A stretch of DNA of 64,000 nucleotides from Cytophagales bacterium (GTDB taxonomy: Bacteria > Bacteroidota > Bacteroidia > Cytophagales > Spirosomataceae), in contig RDXN01000032.1 of assembly GCA_004292855.1 (NCBI GenBank), forward strand, positions 62,001 to 126,000, read 5' to 3'. A program made the position numbers and the translations under genes. Below, piece after piece: positions 16,677-25,677 of the stretch (position 1 is the first letter of the stretch; each line of letters starts with the position of its first letter). Below the pieces are notes generated by a model. The model worked only from the letters and a program-made list of their open reading frames with translations. It searched no databases and had not been told where the DNA came from.

Positions 16677-17861
16677 ATGAAAAAAGAACTTTTACTTCTT
16701 TCTGCACTAGCTTTCTCAGTTAATGTTTTTGCTGAAGATCCTCTGACGGCTCCAAAAGCTGAAGATGACGGCAAGGGGAAATTTACTTTTTCCGGGTACA
16801 TCGACTCATATTATATCGCCAATTTAAACAGGCCTGCCTCCCGCAATAATCTTGGGGCCGCTCTGAACGCCCGCGCATTCGATCAGCGGGCCGGGCAGTT
16901 TTCATTGGGCCTGATTCAAACGAAAATTGGTTACAGTACGACCAAATCAGATGTAGTGGTCGATTTGGCATTCGGCCCCAATGCTGATTTAGGTAACTAC
17001 GGCAACCTCATCGGACCGTTGGGGCAGGGCACTAGCTCGTTGGCTATTAAGCAGGCCTATTTCAACTGGAAAGCTACCGACAAATTGACCTTCACAGCGG
17101 GGCAGTTTGGCACGCACATTGGCTACGAGGTGATTGACGCGCCGGTGAACTACAATTACTCGCTCTCGAACCTGTTCAACAACGGACCGTTTTATCACAT
17201 TGGGGCAAAGGGCACGTATGCGTTCTCAGACAAGGCGTCGCTGATGTTGGGGGTTGTGAACAACGTTGACGCCCTTAATGACAACAACCGCAACAAGGGA
17301 CTCATTGGACAGTTGTTTGTGTCGCCCGCGACGGGCTGGAACGTGTATCTGAATGGGATTGTGAGTAACGAGGCCAACACCGATTCGCTCGGAAACACGC
17401 CCGCTGGCAACTACAGCCTGTTCGATTTAACAACGACTTATCAGCTAACAGAGAAATTCTTTCTGGGTCTGAATGCGGCCATAGGTTCGCAAAAGGGCGA
17501 TTATCAGGGCTTAACCTTTACCGACAAAGCCAAGTCGTGGGGTGGGGTGGCCCTGTACACCAACTACGCCGTTAGCAGCAAGTTTGGACTGGGTGCCCGC
17601 TACGAATACTTCGACAATAAAGGCGGGGCGCGGGGCCTGCGCAACAAGTTTGGCGACGGCACAAGCGTAAACTCGATTACGTTTACGGGCAACATCACGG
17701 CGGCAGACGGTCATTTGCTGCTAAAACCCGAAATCCGGGTCGATACCTATGCAAAGCCGGGCACGGCGGCCGAGGGGAACCTACAATTTCAGGACAGCAA
17801 AGGCAACTTCACGAAGAATTCGCAAACCACAGTGGGGATGGCCTTTATCTATAAGTTTTAA
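16677..17861 (+). CDS. Outer-membrane porin (BBP2/OmpL-like)
   Basis: 394 residues. Signal peptide MKKELLLLSALAFSVNVFA, cleaved near A19/E20. The mature part begins with a strand 'GKFTFSGYIDSYYIANLNRP', typical of the putative beta-barrel porin-2 family. The rest alternates amphipathic strands and Asn/Gly-rich turns and ends in a terminal aromatic residue (GMAFIYKF), the usual signal for outer-membrane insertion. It lies 35 bp before the ammonium transporter and is probably cotranscribed, so it may let ammonium or small nitrogen compounds through the outer membrane (inferred from context). Confidence 0.85.
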   Translation: MKKELLLLSALAFSVNVFAEDPLTAPKAEDDGKGKFTFSGYIDSYYIANLNRPASRNNLGAALNARAFDQRAGQFSLGLIQTKIGYSTTKSDVVVDLAFGPNADLGNYGNLIGPLGQGTSSLAIKQAYFNWKATDKLTFTAGQFGTHIGYEVIDAPVNYNYSLSNLFNNGPFYHIGAKGTYAFSDKASLMLGVVNNVDALNDNNRNKGLIGQLFVSPATGWNVYLNGIVSNEANTDSLGNTPAGNYSLFDLTTTYQLTEKFFLGLNAAIGSQKGDYQGLTFTDKAKSWGGVALYTNYAVSSKFGLGARYEYFDNKGGARGLRNKFGDGTSVNSITFTGNITAADGHLLLKPEIRVDTYAKPGTAAEGNLQFQDSKGNFTKNSQTTVGMAFIYKF

Positions 17862-17896
17862 TCGTTTTTCTGTACAACAAAAACCTCCATTAACTC

Positions 17897-19252
17897 ATGC
17901 AAAAGCCTAACTACATTCCCCTAATCATGCTCCTGGTGATTGCCGTTCTGGCGATTCTCCCCCAGTTCATGGCCGTTCCGACCCAGGTCGTGACGGAAGG
18001 TATCAACTCAGGCGACACTGCCTGGATGCTTATTGCTACGGCACTCGTGTTGCTCATGACCCCCGGTTTGGCGTATTTCTACGGCGGGATGGTGAACAAC
18101 AAAAACGTGATCTCGACCATGCTCCAGAGTTTTATTGCCATGGGCGTGATCTCGCTCGTGTGGGTTGTGTGCGGATTTAGCCTGGCCTTTGGCGATTCGA
18201 TTGGTGGCTTCATTGGCAACCCACTAACGTTCTTCATGTTCAACGGCGTTGTCGACGGTAAGCCCTGGTCGCTGGCCCCGACCATTCCTCTTGTGTTGTT
18301 TGCCTTTTTCCAGTTGAAGTTTGCTGTTATCACGCCCGCCCTCGTAACGGGGTCGATGGCCGAGCGGATCAATTTTCGGTCGTATGTGCTGTTCATGATT
18401 CTGTTCTGCATTTTTGTGTATGCCCCGCTTGCCCACATGACATGGCATCCAAAAGGATTGTTGTTCAATGGTTTCGGTTTGGATTTCGGCACAGGCGTTC
18501 TTGATTTTGCCGGTGGTACGGTCGTACACATGTCGGCGGGCTGGGCGGCCCTGGCAGGCGCGTTGTACCTGAAACGTCGGCGGGCACACGTCGAGTCGGC
18601 GGTTGCGCCCCCAGCCAACATTCCGTTTGTGTTGTTAGGGACGGGTTTGCTGTGGTTCGGCTGGTTCGGTTTCAACGCCGGTTCGGCGGTGGGTGCGTCG
18701 CCATTAGCGGCTATTGCGCTGGCAACCACGAACACGGCTGCGGCTGCGGCTGGCCTGGCGTGGGTGCTGTTCGACGCGGCTAAGGGCAAAAAAGTGTCGG
18801 CTTTGGGCTTCTGTATTGGTGCGGTTGTGGGATTGGTGGCCATTACGCCCGCTGCCGGTTTTGTTACCGTCCCAACGGCAATCTTCATCGGAACGGTTGC
18901 TGCCATCACGAGCAATTATCTGGCTCATCTGCGCTCAAAGTCAAAACTTGACGATACGCTCGACGTATTTCCCTGCCACGGTGTAGGCGGCATGGTGGGC
19001 ATGGTCATGACAGGTATCTTCGCATCAAAAGGCATTAATGCGGCCGTAACGGTTGAGGGTTTGGCCTTCGGCGAAACGGGCTTGTTTATCCAACACATGA
19101 TTGCGCTGGTTGTCGTATCGGCTTTTGCCTTTGTGATGTCGTATGTGGTATTGAAAATTACGGATACCATTCTGCCGCTACGTGTGTCAGAAGAAGATGA
19201 GAAACAAGGACTCGACGTTAGTCAGCACGACGAGTTTCTGATTGAAGCATAA
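17897..19252 (+). CDS. amt: Ammonium transporter (Amt family)
   Basis: 451 residues with about eleven or twelve membrane segments. An N-terminal hydrophobic segment (about 7-25) is followed by 'GDTAWMLIATALVLLMTPGLAYFYGGMV', the Amt signature. Others are DFAGGTVVHMSAGWAALAGA (about 201), with the pore His in VVHMS, GLLWFGWFGFNAGSA (about 253) and the second pore His in FPCHGVGGMVG. It conducts ammonium across the inner membrane. No glnK/PII gene lies next to it here. It follows the porin by 35 bp, with a terminator downstream. Confidence 0.95.
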   Translation: MQKPNYIPLIMLLVIAVLAILPQFMAVPTQVVTEGINSGDTAWMLIATALVLLMTPGLAYFYGGMVNNKNVISTMLQSFIAMGVISLVWVVCGFSLAFGDSIGGFIGNPLTFFMFNGVVDGKPWSLAPTIPLVLFAFFQLKFAVITPALVTGSMAERINFRSYVLFMILFCIFVYAPLAHMTWHPKGLLFNGFGLDFGTGVLDFAGGTVVHMSAGWAALAGALYLKRRRAHVESAVAPPANIPFVLLGTGLLWFGWFGFNAGSAVGASPLAAIALATTNTAAAAAGLAWVLFDAAKGKKVSALGFCIGAVVGLVAITPAAGFVTVPTAIFIGTVAAITSNYLAHLRSKSKLDDTLDVFPCHGVGGMVGMVMTGIFASKGINAAVTVEGLAFGETGLFIQHMIALVVVSAFAFVMSYVVLKITDTILPLRVSEEDEKQGLDVSQHDEFLIEA

Positions 19253-19271
19253 GGGTTTAGCATAAACAAAT

Positions 19272-19297
19272 CCACAGGCATTACCCCTGTGGTTTTG
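19272..19297 (+). terminator. Intrinsic terminator after amt
   Basis: CCACAGG and CCTGTGG with a 7-nt loop, followed by TTTTG, 20 nt after the amt stop. Confidence 0.75.
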
Positions 19298-19349
19298 TTG
19301 TACTCGGGAAGCCGTTCGCCTTTGGCGGGCGGTTTCTTTTTTTAATTGG

Positions 19350-19520
19350 ATTGGAACCGCAACGGCGGACCGTGCGGATTTAGCGGTTTTTTTTGTCATC
19401 CCGAGGCACGAGGGATCTAATGCCCTTGCTATCAAGTTGAGCGTATGCGAAGTAGATCCCTCCTTCGTCGGGATGACAAAAAACCGCTAAATCCGCACGG
19501 TCCGCCGTTGCGGTTCCAAT
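19350..19520. repeat. 171-bp palindromic element, family A copy 1
   Basis: The arms of about 55 bp (beginning ATTGGAACCGCAACGGCGGA) are an almost perfect inverted repeat and include the family core TTTTGTCATCCCGA ... AGGGATCTA and its reverse complement. The loop is about 45 bp. It lies between amt and the convergent end of the histidine kinase gene. The same core recurs at 22.29 and 50.66 kb. Confidence 0.85.
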
Positions 19521-19525
19521 CTTTT

Positions 19526-20800
19526 CTAACACTCAATCCTAAACACTGTCCAGCCAGATGGTTCCGTGCGGAGGGAGAACGAGAACCCGTGGTTGAGCAA
19601 AATTTCGCGGGTGAGCGTGAGGCCGATGCCCTGCCCGGTGGCTCTGGTGCTGAAAAATGGCTCGAACAGGTTGGTAGCCACTACATCGGGGATGGGTTGG
19701 CCGTTGTTCTGAATCGATACTTGATTGGTTGTCAGATTGATTTGGACGGTGTTGCCTGATTGGCAGGCTTCGAGCGCGTTCTTGACCACGTTGACCAATA
19801 CCTGTTCCAACTGGGCCGCGTCGATGGACCACATGATTGGTTCGGCTGGTAAGTCGACTTGTAAACTAACTTCCCGGCTGTCGGCCTGGGGCCGCATGAG
19901 CCGGGCCACGTCGGTCACGAGGGTGCGGAGGTCGGTGGCGACGCGGTGGGGGATGGGCAGGCGTACCACGTCGGCAAATCGGCGCATGAAACTGTTGAGC
20001 CGGTCGTTGCGGTCGATGGCTACCCGCACGGCCTGCCGAATATCGGGGTCGGGGATGTCAGGTTCGGCCACGTGCAGAATGGAGTTGACGGCCCCGATGG
20101 AGTTATTGACCTCGTGGGCCATCATCCGAATCACTTTACCGTAAGCCCTTTTTTCGGTTTCGACAATCTCGGCGGTCAGCTCTTCCAAAAACACAAACTG
20201 CCGCGCAAACCCCCGGTCAATAAACTGCCCTCGCAACACCCGGTACGTTTCGACCCCCGCCAGTTTGATGGTGTGCGGTTGGTCGGGCGCGAGATTTTCC
20301 AGATGCGCCATAAGTGGGTGATCAATAGCCGACAACGATTTCCCCAGTAGACTACTGTCGGGCAGGCGAAGCAGGGCGCGGGCTTTGGGGTTTACAGCCG
20401 ACACCCGTGCGTCATAATCGAGAATAAGCAAGGTGATGGGGGCGGCACTGATGAGTTTATCCAGAAAAAATTGTTGTTCAGCCTGCCGGGTCCGTTCGAG
20501 CCGGAGTTGGTCGATCATCAGGTTGTATACCTGGATCAGCTCGTCAATTTCGGCATTGCCCGTTTCAACGAATTTGATCGAAAAATCCTTTTCACGGATG
20601 GCCTCAATACCTGCCGACACAAAGTTGGCTGGTTTCCGAAATGCTTGATAAATGTAGAGAGCCACCCCCAGCGAACCGGCAATACCCAGCTCTGAGGCTA
20701 AGAAGTAAAGCTTGTTTTTCTCTAAAGCGAAATACGTAGTGCCAGCCAGAGCCAGGTGCAGCAGGATAATGTAGAGCAGGTATCGGTTAGCAAGGGTCAT
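19526..20800 (-). CDS. Membrane sensor histidine kinase (NtrY-like)
   Basis: 424 residues. Two N-terminal membrane helices (about 5-25 and 33-52) with almost no periplasmic loop, a HAMP-like linker, a PAS-like domain (about 112-175) and a kinase core. The phosphorylated His is in MMAHEVNNSIGAV (about H228). The N box is LVNVVKNALEA, the F box FEPFFST and the G2 box GQGIGLTLTREIL. The G1 box reads IQNNGQPIPD. It ends the efflux operon and lies 63 bp after its response regulator. With no large sensor domain outside, it probably senses a membrane or cytoplasmic signal. Confidence 0.88.
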   Translation of the reverse strand: MTLANRYLLYIILLHLALAGTTYFALEKNKLYFLASELGIAGSLGVALYIYQAFRKPANFVSAGIEAIREKDFSIKFVETGNAEIDELIQVYNLMIDQLRLERTRQAEQQFFLDKLISAAPITLLILDYDARVSAVNPKARALLRLPDSSLLGKSLSAIDHPLMAHLENLAPDQPHTIKLAGVETYRVLRGQFIDRGFARQFVFLEELTAEIVETEKRAYGKVIRMMAHEVNNSIGAVNSILHVAEPDIPDPDIRQAVRVAIDRNDRLNSFMRRFADVVRLPIPHRVATDLRTLVTDVARLMRPQADSREVSLQVDLPAEPIMWSIDAAQLEQVLVNVVKNALEACQSGNTVQINLTTNQVSIQNNGQPIPDVVATNLFEPFFSTRATGQGIGLTLTREILLNHGFSFSLRTEPSGWTVFRIEC

Positions 20801-20863
20801 CTGACTGTGATTCGTTTGATTATTCTGATTGCTCTGATTTCGCTTTCAGGGTGAAGATCATAA

Positions 20864-22255
20864 TTAATCAGGCGAATCCAACGAATCATAGTTCAGGCCA
20901 TATTTCTCCAACCGTCGGTACAAGGCAAACCGGGTGATGCCCAAGGCCCGCGCTACCTGCGGAATCCGGTTGTGGTGGTGCGCCATCGCCCGTTCAATCA
21001 TTTGCCGTTCTAATTGGTCGAGGGGGAGGATGGAGGAAAGGGAAGAAGGGGAGCGGTCCGTCGTTACGGAGGGGGAAAGGTGCCTCTCGAAGTCAGAAGT
21101 AGCCAACACGTCGGTGGGGGCGAGCAGAACGGCTCGCTCCACGATGTTTTTTAATTGGCGGATATTGCCCGACAGTGGCAGGTTCTTGAGCCAGTTCAAC
21201 GCTCCCTTTTCGACCGTCAGGTTGGGTCGGCCATAGAGCCTTCGGAGGTTATTGATAAAGAAATTGACCAGGGCCGGAATGTCGCCGGGGCGTTCGCGGA
21301 GGGCGGGCAGGCGGACGGTGATGAGGTTGATCCGGTAGAATAAGTCTTCCCGAAACGTGCCCTGTGCCACCATCTCCTCCAGGTTGCGATTGGTGGCGCA
21401 AATCACCCGAACATCAACCGTGCGCGACTTGCTGCTGCCGAGCGGCTCAAAGGTCCGGTCCTGCAACACCCGCAGGAGTTTCACCTGCGAGGCCGGGTCG
21501 AGGTCGCCAATTTCGTCCAGAAAAATGCTGCCCCGGTTGGCTAGCTCAAATCGGCCTGTGCGGTCTGTTTTGGCGTCGGTGAAAGCCCCGCGCACGTGCC
21601 CGAACAACTCGCTCTCGAACAACGTGCTCGAGATGCCGCCCAAGTTCACTTTGACAAACGGTTGCCGGTTGCGCCGACTGTTCTGGTGAACGGCTTCGGC
21701 AATCAGCTCTTTTCCGGTGCCGCTCTCGCCCGTGATGAGCACAGGCGCGTCGGTGGGGGCCACGCGCCCAATGGTCGTGAGCACGTCGAGCAAGATTGGG
21801 TCGTCGCCCACGATGTTCTCGAACCTAAATTGAGCGTCGAGCCGTTTGCGTTGGGCCGACGCCGTGCCGGTGGGCGGTTGAGCACGTTGGGCCAACCTGA
21901 GCGCGGTCTGCACCGACTGGACGAGATGATCGTTTTGCCAGGGTTTGGTAATAAAATCGGCGGCCCCGGCTTTCATGCCCTGTACGGCGAGGTCGATGCT
22001 GCCCCAACCCGTAAACAGGATTACGGGCAAGGTAGGCAAGCGTTCGCGCAGGTAGCGCAACAGGCGCAGGCCATCGTCGCCGGAGGTATCGACCGAAAAA
22101 TTCATATCGAGCAGCACGAGTTCGGGCGTTTCCTCATCCAGCACGGCGCGGGTCTCAAACGGGCCATCGGCCACGCGCACGGTAAAGCCTTCGCGCCGGA
22201 ACAGCAGCGAGAGGGAGGTTTGAATGGCGATATCGTCGTCGATGATTAACAGCAT
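20864..22255 (-). CDS. Sigma-54-dependent response regulator (NtrC family)
   Basis: 463 residues from the ATG at 22255 (another ATG at 22276 would add seven). Receiver domain 1-120 with MLLIIDDD, phospho-acceptor Asp in LVLLDMNFS (about D52), FTGWGS and TKPW. The AAA+ domain has Walker A GESGTGKE, the sigma-54 contact loop GAFTDAKTDRTGRFE, Walker B SIFLDEIGDLD and the arginine-finger region FREDLFYRINLI. The Fis-type HTH is at the C-terminus (IPQVARALGITRFALYRRL). It should activate sigma-54 promoters, most likely the one at 28554-28569 heading its own operon. A family A palindrome lies just upstream. Confidence 0.93.
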   Translation of the reverse strand: MLLIIDDDIAIQTSLSLLFRREGFTVRVADGPFETRAVLDEETPELVLLDMNFSVDTSGDDGLRLLRYLRERLPTLPVILFTGWGSIDLAVQGMKAGAADFITKPWQNDHLVQSVQTALRLAQRAQPPTGTASAQRKRLDAQFRFENIVGDDPILLDVLTTIGRVAPTDAPVLITGESGTGKELIAEAVHQNSRRNRQPFVKVNLGGISSTLFESELFGHVRGAFTDAKTDRTGRFELANRGSIFLDEIGDLDPASQVKLLRVLQDRTFEPLGSSKSRTVDVRVICATNRNLEEMVAQGTFREDLFYRINLITVRLPALRERPGDIPALVNFFINNLRRLYGRPNLTVEKGALNWLKNLPLSGNIRQLKNIVERAVLLAPTDVLATSDFERHLSPSVTTDRSPSSLSSILPLDQLERQMIERAMAHHHNRIPQVARALGITRFALYRRLEKYGLNYDSLDSPD

Positions 22256-22284
22256 GGAGCTTGGGGCATTGTGCATGGTGCATG

Positions 22285-22392
22285 GGTCGGATTTTTTGTC
22301 ATCCCGACGCAGGAGGGATCTAGTTCATTTAAATTCAACTTGACTATCAGGATGCTAGATCCTTCCTGCGTCGGGATGACAAAAATCCGACC
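22285..22392. repeat. 108-bp palindromic element, family A copy 2
   Basis: Arms of about 38 bp (GGTCGGATTTTTTGTCATCC start) are nearly perfect inverted repeats around a loop of about 30 bp. The unit lies between the last permease gene and the response regulator gene of the efflux operon, where it could weaken read-through and set their relative levels. The sequence just right of it (GGTCCGCCGTTACGG) resembles the outer arm of copy 1. Confidence 0.85.
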
Positions 22393-22421
22393 GGTCCGCC
22401 GTTACGGTGCGATTAATCTCA

Positions 22422-23597
22422 TCATTCCTCATGCAGGGCTGTTGCGGGTTGAATGGTGGCGGCCTGGCGGCTGGGGTAGAGGGCGCAGAGGGTCACGATC
22501 AGGTAGATAACCAGTACCGAAACCACCATCGCGGTGAGGTACACGCTGGCATCAAGGTCGAACACGTTCATGAGCGGAAACTGTGCGGCCAAAATCAGCC
22601 CCAACACGAGGGCAAAGGTAGCCAACACCCAGATTTCGCCCACGAATTGTCGTGAAATGCTCCCTTCGGTGGCTCCCAACGCCCGACGCAGGCCAATTTC
22701 GCCCCGCCGACGGGTGATACTCACGTTCAACACGCCGAACAGGCCGAGAGCCACGTTGATCAGCAGAAACGTGCTGACAACCAGAAAGATAATCATCGGA
22801 ACGAGGGTGAATCTCTGCTTGCTTACGCGCTGGTCTGCCAGATAACTAACTTCCAGATTCCAGCCTTTCACCATCTGCCCCAGTTCGCGCATCATGTTGC
22901 CTTCGAAAGCGGCATCGGTTCCCGGCTGTACCTGGACAAGCAGCACATTGCTCCAGTCTGTTTTGCTGGCGCGGTAGAAAATACAGGAGGTAGTTGGAGA
23001 AAATTCGCCATCCTGTTTGAAGTTGCCGACCACGCCAATGATCCGCTTTTTGTCTTTTTTGTCCTCATCGTTGATCAACAGCTTGCCAACCCCCGGTTGA
23101 CCTTTGCCAAACACTTTATCGATCAGGTCACGGGTAACGACCACCTGCGGAACGACGGTAGACTCGTCCGCTCTGTCGTACCAACGACCTTCCAAAACCG
23201 CCATTTCCAGCGTTTTGGCATAGTCGGGATCGACAAAATAGTTAAAAACATTAAATTGAACACCATTGTAGCGCGGCCTACCATTCGAGGTGCTATTGGA
23301 AAATGGATAATTGCCCGACGAAATGCTGGCGGCTATGACTTGCGGATACGCCAGCACTCGTTGTTTGAGTTGCTGCCGCAATGGATACGATACCGAATCG
23401 GGCATATCGCCCCAATCCATCGAAATGGCCCAACGGTTTTGATAGTTAAAACCAACGGGTTCGGCATAGTTGCGAAAATTATAGATAATCAGGCTCGTAA
23501 CGCCGAACAGAACCAGAAACGAAGCCAGAATTTCGATAAGGAGCAGCGCGTGGGTTCGCTTCTTGTTCCAGATGAGTGTGAAGAGGTGACGGATCAT
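22422..23597 (-). CDS. ABC transporter permease (FtsX/MacB type), second
   Basis: 391 residues from the ATG at 23597, which overlaps the stop of the upstream permease (ATGA). One membrane helix near the N-terminus (about 20-42), a periplasmic MacB-type core of about 230 residues, and three C-terminal helices (about 270-390) containing the FtsX-domain motif 'VSITRRRGEIGLRRALGATE'. It would form, with the other permease, a heteromeric MacB-like mechanotransmission unit driving efflux through TolC. An upstream extension of the frame to 23678 lies inside the other permease and is rejected. Confidence 0.88.
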   Translation of the reverse strand: MIRHLFTLIWNKKRTHALLLIEILASFLVLFGVTSLIIYNFRNYAEPVGFNYQNRWAISMDWGDMPDSVSYPLRQQLKQRVLAYPQVIAASISSGNYPFSNSTSNGRPRYNGVQFNVFNYFVDPDYAKTLEMAVLEGRWYDRADESTVVPQVVVTRDLIDKVFGKGQPGVGKLLINDEDKKDKKRIIGVVGNFKQDGEFSPTTSCIFYRASKTDWSNVLLVQVQPGTDAAFEGNMMRELGQMVKGWNLEVSYLADQRVSKQRFTLVPMIIFLVVSTFLLINVALGLFGVLNVSITRRRGEIGLRRALGATEGSISRQFVGEIWVLATFALVLGLILAAQFPLMNVFDLDASVYLTAMVVSVLVIYLIVTLCALYPSRQAATIQPATALHEE

Positions 23598-24835
23598 GCT
23601 TTTAAGGCTTGAGAGATAGGAAGTTTTGCCATGCGCCAGGCCGGAATCACACCCGACAGAATACCAAATACCAGACAAATTAATACGCTGATTGCCAGTA
23701 CTGTAAGGTTGATAGTGAGGTCGCTGTGTAAAATCAAGCCGCTTTGATTAATGAGCAGCAGAATCGTTGTCGAAAGCCCCAGGGCGATTAGCCCCCCAAT
23801 GGCCGTGATGAAAATATTCTCGATGACAAACTGCCCCAGCAATGTACCGACTGGTGCCCCAAACGCTTTCCGAACGCCAATTTCCGACGCCCGCTCCATA
23901 CTTCGGCCTACGTTCAGGTTGACCAGATTGATGGCTGGAATCAACATAAACAAAAGCATCACTAACCCAATGATCGTGTAAAAAACACGGCTATCTCCGC
24001 CCACGAGCAACTGTCGGTTAAACATGTCGAGATAGGGCAGGGGTTCGGATTCGATATAAAACGCCTTGAGCCAGGGGCCTTCCTGAAAAGGGAATTTGAT
24101 TCGCCGGATCGATGCGGCATACTCTTCCTTAATGGCGGGGAAATCGGACTGATTGCGGGCCAGTATAATGGCATTGAAGCCGCCAAAATACTCCCCCTTT
24201 CGGTAATTGCTTTTAGGGAGCGTGTAGGGCAGATACACTTCGGCAGATGTAAAAATTCGAGTAACAGGAACGGATTTTACCACCCCAATAACTCGGTAGA
24301 AGGCGTTATCTACCTCGATTGTCTTGCCAACGGCATCCACATCCAACCCAAAATAATCGGTGCGGAAGGCTTCCGAAATGACGGCCACAGGGTCGGCATT
24401 GTTGATATGTTGGTTGTTGTAGGGCTTACCTTCCAGAAATGTAAAGTCCGAGACTTCCCAAAACGTGGCATCGCTGAACTTCGACTTGACTTTGATGCGC
24501 TTGTTGCCTACGTAGGCATTGGACCAGGCCCACTGCGACACCACGGCCACTTTCTCCGGGGTTTTGAGCGGGAGCAGATGCCGTTTGATGAACGAATAGC
24601 TCATATCGCTCTGAGAGGCCGAGGTTTTAGCCGAATCCTCCAGCCTTACCTGCATCAGATACAGGCAGCGTTCGCGCTTATACTCGGGATAATGACTCCC
24701 AACCAAATGGTCGATGAACGAGGTCAGTACCATCAGCACGGTGAGCGTGAGGCTGATACCGAAGAGTGTGATGAAGGTGTAAAACGGATGCCGCAGCAAC
24801 ACCTTCCAGGCGATTTTGATGTAGTTCGTTAACAT
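23594..24835 (-). CDS. ABC transporter permease (FtsX/MacB type), first
   Basis: 413 residues with the same plan as its neighbour: N-terminal helix (about 15-40), extracytoplasmic domain, and three C-terminal helices with 'MERASEIGVRKAFGAPVGTLLGQF', the FtsX signature. The N-terminal segment 'MLTNYIKIAWKVLLRHPFYT' is typical of Bacteroidota permeases. Substrate is not evident; such Bacteroidota systems have been linked to export of drugs, peptides or lipid-like compounds. It is translationally coupled to the second permease. Confidence 0.88.
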   Translation of the reverse strand: MLTNYIKIAWKVLLRHPFYTFITLFGISLTLTVLMVLTSFIDHLVGSHYPEYKRERCLYLMQVRLEDSAKTSASQSDMSYSFIKRHLLPLKTPEKVAVVSQWAWSNAYVGNKRIKVKSKFSDATFWEVSDFTFLEGKPYNNQHINNADPVAVISEAFRTDYFGLDVDAVGKTIEVDNAFYRVIGVVKSVPVTRIFTSAEVYLPYTLPKSNYRKGEYFGGFNAIILARNQSDFPAIKEEYAASIRRIKFPFQEGPWLKAFYIESEPLPYLDMFNRQLLVGGDSRVFYTIIGLVMLLFMLIPAINLVNLNVGRSMERASEIGVRKAFGAPVGTLLGQFVIENIFITAIGGLIALGLSTTILLLINQSGLILHSDLTINLTVLAISVLICLVFGILSGVIPAWRMAKLPISQALKA

Positions 24836-24919
24836 AATGCGTAATGATGAATGCGTAATGCGTAATGAGTGGAGAGTCTAAGACTGTTTGGGGGGCGTCA
24901 GCCTATTACGCATTACTCA
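24836..24919. repeat. Inverted simple-repeat cluster (GCGTAATG units)
   Basis: Several GCGTAATG/AATGCGTAATG units on the left face CATTACGC/CATTACTCATT units on the right, so the gap between ATPase and permease genes can fold into a hairpin within the operon mRNA. Confidence 0.65.
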
Positions 24920-25612
24920 TTATGCATTACTCATTAAAATGGAATCCCCCACCATCGAGCCGTCGAACAACCGGACGAGCCGGTGGGTCTTTTTGGCCAT
25001 TGTTTCGTCGTGCGTAACCATCACGATGGTGGCTCCATCGGTGTTAAGGCCTTGCAGAATGTTCATGATTTCGTTGCCCATCGCGCTGTCGAGGTTGCCC
25101 GTGGGTTCGTCAGCCAAAATGATGCTGGGGCGACCCACAATGGCGCGGGCAATGGCAACGCGTTGCTTTTGCCCGCCGGATAGTTGGTTCGGGAAGTGCT
25201 TCATGCGGTTGCTCAGGCCCACGCGCTCCAGAGCTTCCTCGGCCAATTTCCGGCGCGATGGCCCTGTGCTGTCACCTTTCCTGTACAGCAGGGGGATTTC
25301 GACGTTGTCGAGCACCGAAAGGTCGTTAATGAGGTGAAAGCTTTGGAAGATGAAGCCGATATTCTGGTTTCGCAGCCGGGCGAGTTCTTTGTCGCGGTAC
25401 TGCGTCACCACCTGCCCGCCCACTTCCACGGTACCTCGGCTTGGTTCGTCGAGCAGGCCCATCAGGTTCAGCAGAGTCGATTTGCCGCAACCGCTCGGCC
25501 CCATGATGGATACAAATTCGCCCGCCTTGATGTGCAGGTTGATGTTCGCCAGAGCCAGTGTTTCGATGCTGCTGGTCCGGTAGACTTTTTCGATGTTGTT
25601 TAAGGAGATCAT
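24920..25612 (-). CDS. ABC transporter ATPase (MacB/LolD class)
   Basis: 230 residues, a stand-alone nucleotide-binding subunit. Walker [10 protein letters not shown] (about 39-47), Q-loop region '[21 protein letters not shown]', ABC signature [14 protein letters not shown], Walker [13 protein letters not shown] and the switch His in VTHDE are complete. The Gly-Asn-Leu-Asp after Walker B is characteristic of the MacB/LolD/FtsE group. It powers the two FtsX-type permeases encoded downstream and would link them to the adaptor and outer-membrane factor encoded upstream. Confidence 0.95.
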   Translation of the reverse strand: MISLNNIEKVYRTSSIETLALANINLHIKAGEFVSIMGPSGCGKSTLLNLMGLLDEPSRGTVEVGGQVVTQYRDKELARLRNQNIGFIFQSFHLINDLSVLDNVEIPLLYRKGDSTGPSRRKLAEEALERVGLSNRMKHFPNQLSGGQKQRVAIARAIVGRPSIILADEPTGNLDSAMGNEIMNILQGLNTDGATIVMVTHDETMAKKTHRLVRLFDGSMVGDSILMSNA

Positions 25613-25677
25613 TGGGGACGTTGGATATTGGACGTTGGATATTAGATGCTAGACGTTGGATGATCAATATCCAGCGT
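25613..25677. repeat. Inverted simple-repeat cluster (GACGTTGGATAT units)
   Basis: GACGTTGGATAT units face ATATCCAGCGTC and AACGTCCAACGTCC units across about 20 bp. It fills the gap between the TolC-like gene and the ATPase gene and slightly enters the 3' end of the former. Confidence 0.6.

Noticed and set aside
19526-20800. Kinase as catalytically dead because of its G1 box (IQNNGQPI)
   Set aside because: NNG in place of DxG is seen in related Bacteroidota NtrY-like kinases as I recall, and the H, N, F and G2 boxes are intact.
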